Shown here piece by piece: positions 60,245-64,000 of a stretch of DNA of 64,000 bases. A program made the position numbers and the translations under genes. The DNA lies in assembly GCA_035623255.1 (NCBI GenBank), contig DASPTU010000039.1:1-64000 (forward strand). The letters run 5' to 3'. The notes beneath the pieces are model-generated. The model was not told where the DNA came from. It made no database searches and worked only from the letters and a program-made list of their open reading frames with translations. How positions within the stretch are numbered: position 1 is the stretch's first letter; every line of letters begins with the position of its first letter. This stretch comes from JAFAGX01 sp035623255. Lineage in GTDB: Bacteria > Acidobacteriota > Terriglobia > Terriglobales > Acidobacteriaceae.

Positions 60245-60394
60245 ATGATCGTGAGCATGATCTTCGAGGACATGGAGCCGTTCATTGAGCCTGGGAGAGT
60301 TGGTGAGTACTTGGTGAGGGTCAGGAAGAATGACGCTCGCGTTCGCGAGCTGTTGAAGAAGCTCCGGCATCCCGGCATCACACGAGAGATTTGA
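60245..60394 (+). CDS. Possible small protein, 49 residues
   Basis: ATG 60245 to TGA; a GTG sits one codon upstream. Helical, charged composition: M-I-F-E-D-M-E-P-F-I-E-P, Y-L-V-R-V-R-K-N-D-A-R-V-R-E-L-L-K-K-L. Codon use looks coding. A weak GAAGAAG precedes the start. No family recognised; the opposite-strand frame here looks like a shadow. Confidence 0.35.
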   Translation: MIVSMIFEDMEPFIEPGRVGEYLVRVRKNDARVRELLKKLRHPGITREI

Positions 60395-60430
60395 AAAATC
60401 CGAGCCTCTCAGGGATGAGGCTCCAGGCTT

Positions 60431-60646
60431 TCAGTGAAAGATTCGACCGCCGACGTACAGACCGGCGAAGAACACAATCACCGCGTAAAGGAGTGGGTGT
60501 GAGAACAGAAGCCGGATGTCAATCGCTCCACCACTCGGGAGTCCGGCATTCTTCAATCGCCACACCACATAGAAGGCTCGAATCAACGCAGTCGCAATCA
60601 CGAATGCGAGTCCGATCGCAATGCTGATGACATTCACACGTAACAT
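60431..60646 (-). CDS. Small membrane protein, two helices
   Basis: 71 residues from ATG 60646, chosen for the GGAGA eight bases upstream. Helices at about 5-26 and 52-70, with a cytoplasmic-type loop (R-L-K-N-A-G-L-P-S-G-G) between them. Thirteen bases after the secreted protein gene, so both likely share a transcript. Unknown function. Confidence 0.65.
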   Translation of the reverse strand: MLRVNVISIAIGLAFVIATALIRAFYVVWRLKNAGLPSGGAIDIRLLFSHPLLYAVIVFFAGLYVGGRIFH

Positions 60647-60659
60647 TAGTTTGTCTCCT

Positions 60660-61373
60660 TTACGGATTATACGTGCAATAGGTCGGGTTGCTTGCGTTGG
60701 GAATCGCAATCGCGGCTGGTGGACCGAGGCAAGCCCACTTCGTTCCGGGTTCCAAACGTTCGCAGAAGGTGTGAACTTGCCAACTCGACGGTGCGTAAGC
60801 CGGTCCCGCACTCTGTATGTAAGGCGGAAGATAATCGATGTTCGCCCAAGCATACACCGGCACGTTGCTGCATGACGGTGTGACACTATAGTTGCAAACT
60901 TCAGTGTCACCCGATCCCACACAAGCCAAGTCTTCAAGCCTTAGCAGAGACGAAGTGGCGTATTCTATATCGAACGAAAAAGGGAATGACACATATTGAA
61001 CCTGACAGCCGATGTCGCCGTGTGAATCTTCGACTATCACGTACACAGGTTCGGTCACGTTGAATGTTGCACTCCCCACAGCCTTAAGGTTCAAGATTTT
61101 CGCCTGACCCTTCGTTGATGTGAATGTAAAAACAGACGGGCTGTTTGATGTCCACGTTCCCGCTGAGGTGAGGTTCTCTGTCGTGCTGTTGGTCAAGGTG
61201 CCGGTTGCTCCGAAGTTGACGTAATAATCCCCGTCACTCCCGAGGTTGTAAGTTAGTGCTGTGACCGACACAGTGCTGAGGTACGGTGGACAGATTACAC
61301 CAGCATCCGGGCTGACTTGCGCGAATGCCGAAACACTGAATAGCAACAGCGACCACAAACACATTTGCTTCAT
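60660..61373 (-). CDS. Secreted beta-rich protein, unknown function
   Basis: 237 residues from ATG 61373 with GGAGA upstream; longer frame extensions are not signal-like. Signal peptide to about 19 (L-W-S-L-L-L-F-S-V-S-A-F-A-Q). The mature part is Ser/Thr/Tyr-rich with Ig-like strands in the first half (F-G-A-T-G-T-L-T-N-S-T-T-E-N-L). Six Cys toward the end suggest disulphides. Forms a probable two-gene operon with the small membrane protein. Confidence 0.65.
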   Translation of the reverse strand: MKQMCLWSLLLFSVSAFAQVSPDAGVICPPYLSTVSVTALTYNLGSDGDYYVNFGATGTLTNSTTENLTSAGTWTSNSPSVFTFTSTKGQAKILNLKAVGSATFNVTEPVYVIVEDSHGDIGCQVQYVSFPFSFDIEYATSSLLRLEDLACVGSGDTEVCNYSVTPSCSNVPVYAWANIDYLPPYIQSAGPAYAPSSWQVHTFCERLEPGTKWACLGPPAAIAIPNASNPTYCTYNP

Positions 61374-61566
61374 ACTATCTCCTAAGTTGATTTTGCCGAC
61401 CACAGATCGGGGAAAGTCTAGAACTCTTCGTCCTCGTCGAATCGCTTGATTGTGACAGGGAGACGGTCGGTTGTTGGGTTGTGCATCTTCCTCGCGAGTT
61501 GAGCGGCTAGTCGGCAAAGTGCGAGGCGCGATCCGTTCGGATTCGGATGTGCGTTTCCGGTCCGTT

Positions 61567-61710
61567 TCATCGACCCTGAAGCTCCTTGAGTGCCTGTTGA
61601 AACTGTTTCGGTTTGTTCTCTTCAAACCAACACAGTGAGGCTACAGCCCATCCGATTTCGCCGACTCCAGGTAACTCCTTTGTTCTCCCTCCAGTAACGA
61701 CGCACATCAT
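61567..61710 (-). CDS. Possible small protein, 47 residues
   Basis: ATG 61710 with a GGGGAGC binding site six bases or so upstream; starts M-M-C-V-V-T-G-G-R-T-K-E-L-P-G-V and ends F-Q-Q-A-L-K-E-L-Q. Not recognised. The binding site argues for a real gene. Confidence 0.4.
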   Translation of the reverse strand: MMCVVTGGRTKELPGVGEIGWAVASLCWFEENKPKQFQQALKELQGR

Positions 61711-61927
61711 TAGCTCCCCTTGTTCCGCTCGCGCTCCCCGACCAGCCAATACTGCAGAGAGTAGTTCACATGCGGTTTTTCGCAGGCCCAGGCAAATCTA
61801 TGCGGTACAGCAAGTTATTCATTCGCCTACAGCGTGCACCGGATGGTGCGCTTCCGCCTCAGAACGTACGCTCGTGGCTGAAACGGACGACAAGAGTCCT
61901 TTCGTCCAGAGTTGAAAGGAGACGCAA

Positions 61928-62620
61928 GTGAGCAGTCAAGTCAACTCCACCGCAAGTTCCACTCAACGCAATCTGGATCTGGATCTGGTTGGACGAGCTC
62001 AGCAAGGTGACTCTGATGCATTTGCCTCTTTATTTCATGGGCACAAAGCACGGATCTATTCCATTTGCTTGCGCATGGCTAATAACACAGCAGAAGCCGA
62101 AGATCTCACGCAAGACGCTTTCATGCAGGTGTTCCGCAAGCTCTCCACCTTCCGCGGCGACTCCGCGCTTTCCACCTGGCTGTATCGCATTGCTGTGAAT
62201 ACGGTACTGATGCACTTCCGCAAAAAGGCTTTGCGGCAGATCTCACTCGATGAACCCTATGACCAGGATGCTCACCTGGTGCGGCGCGAATATGGAAGCC
62301 AGGATGATCGCCTCTCCGGTTGCGTTGACCGCATAGCTTTAACCCGCGCGATCCGTGAGCTTCCCGACGGATATCGCACGATTTTTCTGTTGCACGAAGT
62401 CGAAGGCTATGAGCACCAGGAAATCGCCGAGTTGCTCGACTGTTCGATAGGAAACTCAAAATCACAACTTCATAAAGCAAAACTGCGCATTCGTGAGCTT
62501 CTCGGGCATGCGCGGCCAGACGCTCGCCGCCAAGAGCAGGAGAACAAGCCGGACCCAGCGTGCAGGCGAGCAACTACTTCGCTTCCGAATCCCGAATTTT
62601 GCCCAACTCCCGTGTTGTGA
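61928..62620 (+). CDS. RNA polymerase sigma factor, ECF (RpoE) type
   Basis: 230 residues from GTG 61928 with AGGAGA upstream. Sigma-2 region at about 30-100 (D-A-F-A-S-L-F, D-L-T-Q-D-A-F-M-Q-V-F-R, S-T-W-L-Y-R-I-A-V-N-T) and sigma-4 at about 135-195 (L-P-D-G-Y-R-T-I-F-L-L-H-E-V-E-G-Y-E-H-Q-E-I-A-E-L-L). A Cys-containing tail of about 30 residues follows. No anti-sigma gene follows; the next gene is PFOR. Confidence 0.95.
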   Translation: MSSQVNSTASSTQRNLDLDLVGRAQQGDSDAFASLFHGHKARIYSICLRMANNTAEAEDLTQDAFMQVFRKLSTFRGDSALSTWLYRIAVNTVLMHFRKKALRQISLDEPYDQDAHLVRREYGSQDDRLSGCVDRIALTRAIRELPDGYRTIFLLHEVEGYEHQEIAELLDCSIGNSKSQLHKAKLRIRELLGHARPDARRQEQENKPDPACRRATTSLPNPEFCPTPVL

Positions 62621-62738
62621 TTTTCATCACATCCGCGTGTGATCCTCGTACCCGACGCTGAACCCTCGCCAAGCGCATGCTGTACACACGGTGAGCTTTG
62701 GGCGCGTTCTTACTGCCCTGCAGCCGTAAAGGACCATC

Positions 62739-64000
62739 ATGAGCCGTAAATACAAGACGATGGACGGCAACGAGGCCGTCGCGTACGTGGCATATCGGAT
62801 AAACGAGGTGATTGCGATTTACCCCATCACCCCGTCCTCACCTATGGGCGAGTGGGCCGATCAGTGGGCCTCCGAAGGGTTGCCAAATGCTTGGGGAACG
62901 GTCCCACATGTAATCGAGATGCAAAGCGAAGGGGGCGCTGCAGGCGCGGTTCATGGCGCTTTGCAGACCGGGGCGCTGGCCACGACGTTCACGGCGTCCC
63001 AAGGTTTGCTTCTGATGATCCCGAATATGAACAAGATTGCTGGTGAACTTACAGCCACCGCCTTTCATGTTTCGGCCCGGACTCTGGCAACCCATGCCCT
63101 CTCGATTTTTGGCGATCACAGCGACGTCATGTCATGCCGCACTACGGGCTGGGCCATGCTTTGTTCGAACTCAGTCCAGGAAGCCATGGATTTTGCCCTG
63201 ATTGCGCATGCAGCATCGCTCGAAACGCGTATTCCTTTCCTGCATTTCTTCGATGGGTTTCGTACTTCTCATGAAGTCAACAAAATCGACGTGCTCAGCG
63301 ACGATGCGATTCGCTCACTGATCGATATGGACCGCGTAATCGAGCACAGGCAGCGTGCGCTGTCCCCCGACCATCCTGTTTTGCGCGGCACCGCACAAAA
63401 TCCTGATGTGTTCTTCCAGATCCGCGAGACTGCGAATCCTTACTATGCCGCCGCGCCAGAAAAAGTTCAGGCTGTCATGGACCAATTCGGGGCGACGACC
63501 GGCCGTTCTTATCATTTGTTTGACTATGTGGGTGCTCCCGATGCGGAACGGGTGATCGTGCTGATGGGTTCGGGCGCGGAAGTCGCGCACGAGGCAGTCG
63601 AATACCTGATCGCCCGCGGCGAAAAAGTAGGACTCGTTAAAGTCCGTTTGTTCCGGCCATTTTCCATCAAACATTTCCTCGGCTGTTTGCCAGCCACCGT
63701 CAAAAAGATTGCCGTTCTGGATCGCACCAAGGAATCCGGTGCGATTGGCGAGCCGTTGTACCTGGATGTCGTGACGGCCCTCAGTGAGGGTACAAGTGAC
63801 GGTTTTGCCAGCCTCAAGGGCGTCAAAACGATCATCGGAGGACGATATGGGTTGTCCTCAAAAGAATTTACTCCGGCGATGATCAAAGCTGTCTTCGACA
63901 ACCTCAGCCCGCAACAGCCCAAAGAGCGTTTCACCATCGGCATCAACGACGATGTCAGCCACACGAGCTTGCCATACGACGCCGAGTTCTCAACCGAACC
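62739..64000 (+). CDS. nifJ: Pyruvate:ferredoxin (flavodoxin) oxidoreductase, N-terminal part
   Basis: 420 codons up to the right edge, about a third of the roughly 1,200-residue homodimeric enzyme. AAAGGA precedes ATG 62739. M-D-G-N-E-A-V-A-Y-V-A-Y at the N-terminus, Y-P-I-T-P-S-S-P-M, E-G-G-A-A-G-A-V-H-G and the T-A-S-Q-G-L-L-L-M domain I motif, plus domain II (V-G-L-V-K-V-R-L-F-R-P-F), identify it. Decarboxylates pyruvate to acetyl-CoA with reduced ferredoxin as product. Cluster and TPP-binding parts lie outside the window. Confidence 0.95.
   Translation, partial: MSRKYKTMDGNEAVAYVAYRINEVIAIYPITPSSPMGEWADQWASEGLPNAWGTVPHVIEMQSEGGAAGAVHGALQTGALATTFTASQGLLLMIPNMNKIAGELTATAFHVSARTLATHALSIFGDHSDVMSCRTTGWAMLCSNSVQEAMDFALIAHAASLETRIPFLHFFDGFRTSHEVNKIDVLSDDAIRSLIDMDRVIEHRQRALSPDHPVLRGTAQNPDVFFQIRETANPYYAAAPEKVQAVMDQFGATTGRSYHLFDYVGAPDAERVIVLMGSGAEVAHEAVEYLIARGEKVGLVKVRLFRPFSIKHFLGCLPATVKKIAVLDRTKESGAIGEPLYLDVVTALSEGTSDGFASLKGVKTIIGGRYGLSSKEFTPAMIKAVFDNLSPQQPKERFTIGINDDVSHTSLPYDAEFSTE

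Noticed and set aside
60098..60370. 90-residue minus-strand ORF
   Set aside because: No ribosome binding site and no family pattern; the plus-strand frame over the same bases looks more coding-like.
1..64000. CRISPR arrays, tRNA or rRNA genes, integrases, complete IS elements
   Set aside because: Looked for regular direct repeats, cloverleaf-like ends and transposase genes; only the IS1-type fragment was found.

Overview
The window looks like chromosomal DNA of an Acidobacterium (Terriglobia / Koribacter-like). This is inferred from gene families rather than from a marker gene: a TIGR03436-type VWFA protein, an Oar-like TonB receptor with an N-terminal carboxypeptidase-regulatory domain, an Ig-repeat lipoprotein, DUF1844, DUF5666-like and DUF2252 proteins, sigma-54 two-component pairs, and short intergenic repeats of acidobacterial type. 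No rRNA, tRNA, CRISPR array, prophage or intact transposon was found. Both edges are open; the right edge cuts a pyruvate:ferredoxin oxidoreductase gene.

Layout. 0.1-9.3 kb: central carbon genes (GH57 glycosidase, enolase, 2,3-BPG-independent phosphoglycerate mutase) mixed with small secreted and membrane proteins, and a thioredoxin-fold gene whose catalytic Cys codon is an in-frame TGA (candidate selenoprotein). 9.3-15.9 kb: two divergent sigma-54 two-component modules (kinase-regulator-degenerate receiver on the minus strand, regulator-kinase on the plus strand). 15.9-24.6 kb: a minus-strand array starting with siroheme sulfite reductase, siroheme synthesis and APS reductase, and continuing into a coupled S24/S26 peptidase - HPr-kinase-like - PqqD-like - radical SAM/SPASM cassette and an M28 peptidase. 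24.6-25.6 kb: no large gene; it holds the control region of the sulfur operon and an IS1-family remnant. 25.6-34.8 kb: Pit phosphate transporter with a Pho-box-like motif, an isopropylmalate-type dehydrogenase, ygfZ, DUF1844, PhnP-like hydrolase, ribF, transporters. 34.8-41.6 kb: OsmC, a CDF transporter with three tandem cytoplasmic domains, SurA-like foldase, epimerase, FtsK. 42-50 kb: secreted and outer-membrane proteins. 50-64 kb: PfkB kinase, TPR protein, NfeD protease, a frameshifted amidinotransferase-family gene, small Cys-motif proteins, DUF2252, GNAT, ferredoxin, a LuxR-type regulator, an ECF sigma factor and the start of PFOR.

Two observations stand out. (1) Upstream of the sulfite reductase operon, a good sigma-70 promoter is followed almost at once by a 31-codon reading frame with six Cys codons in eight positions. 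It sits on three mutually exclusive RNA pairings, the last being an intrinsic terminator 6 bases before the sulfite reductase start codon. This is the arrangement expected for ribosome-mediated, cysteine-responsive transcription attenuation of cysteine biosynthesis. (2) The thioredoxin-fold gene at 3.0-3.6 kb reads W-TGA-P-N-C at the site where the family has W-C-P-x-C, and a hairpin with a G-starting loop lies 26 nt downstream, within known bacterial SECIS geometry.

All domain and family calls come from reading the translated sequence; no database search was run.
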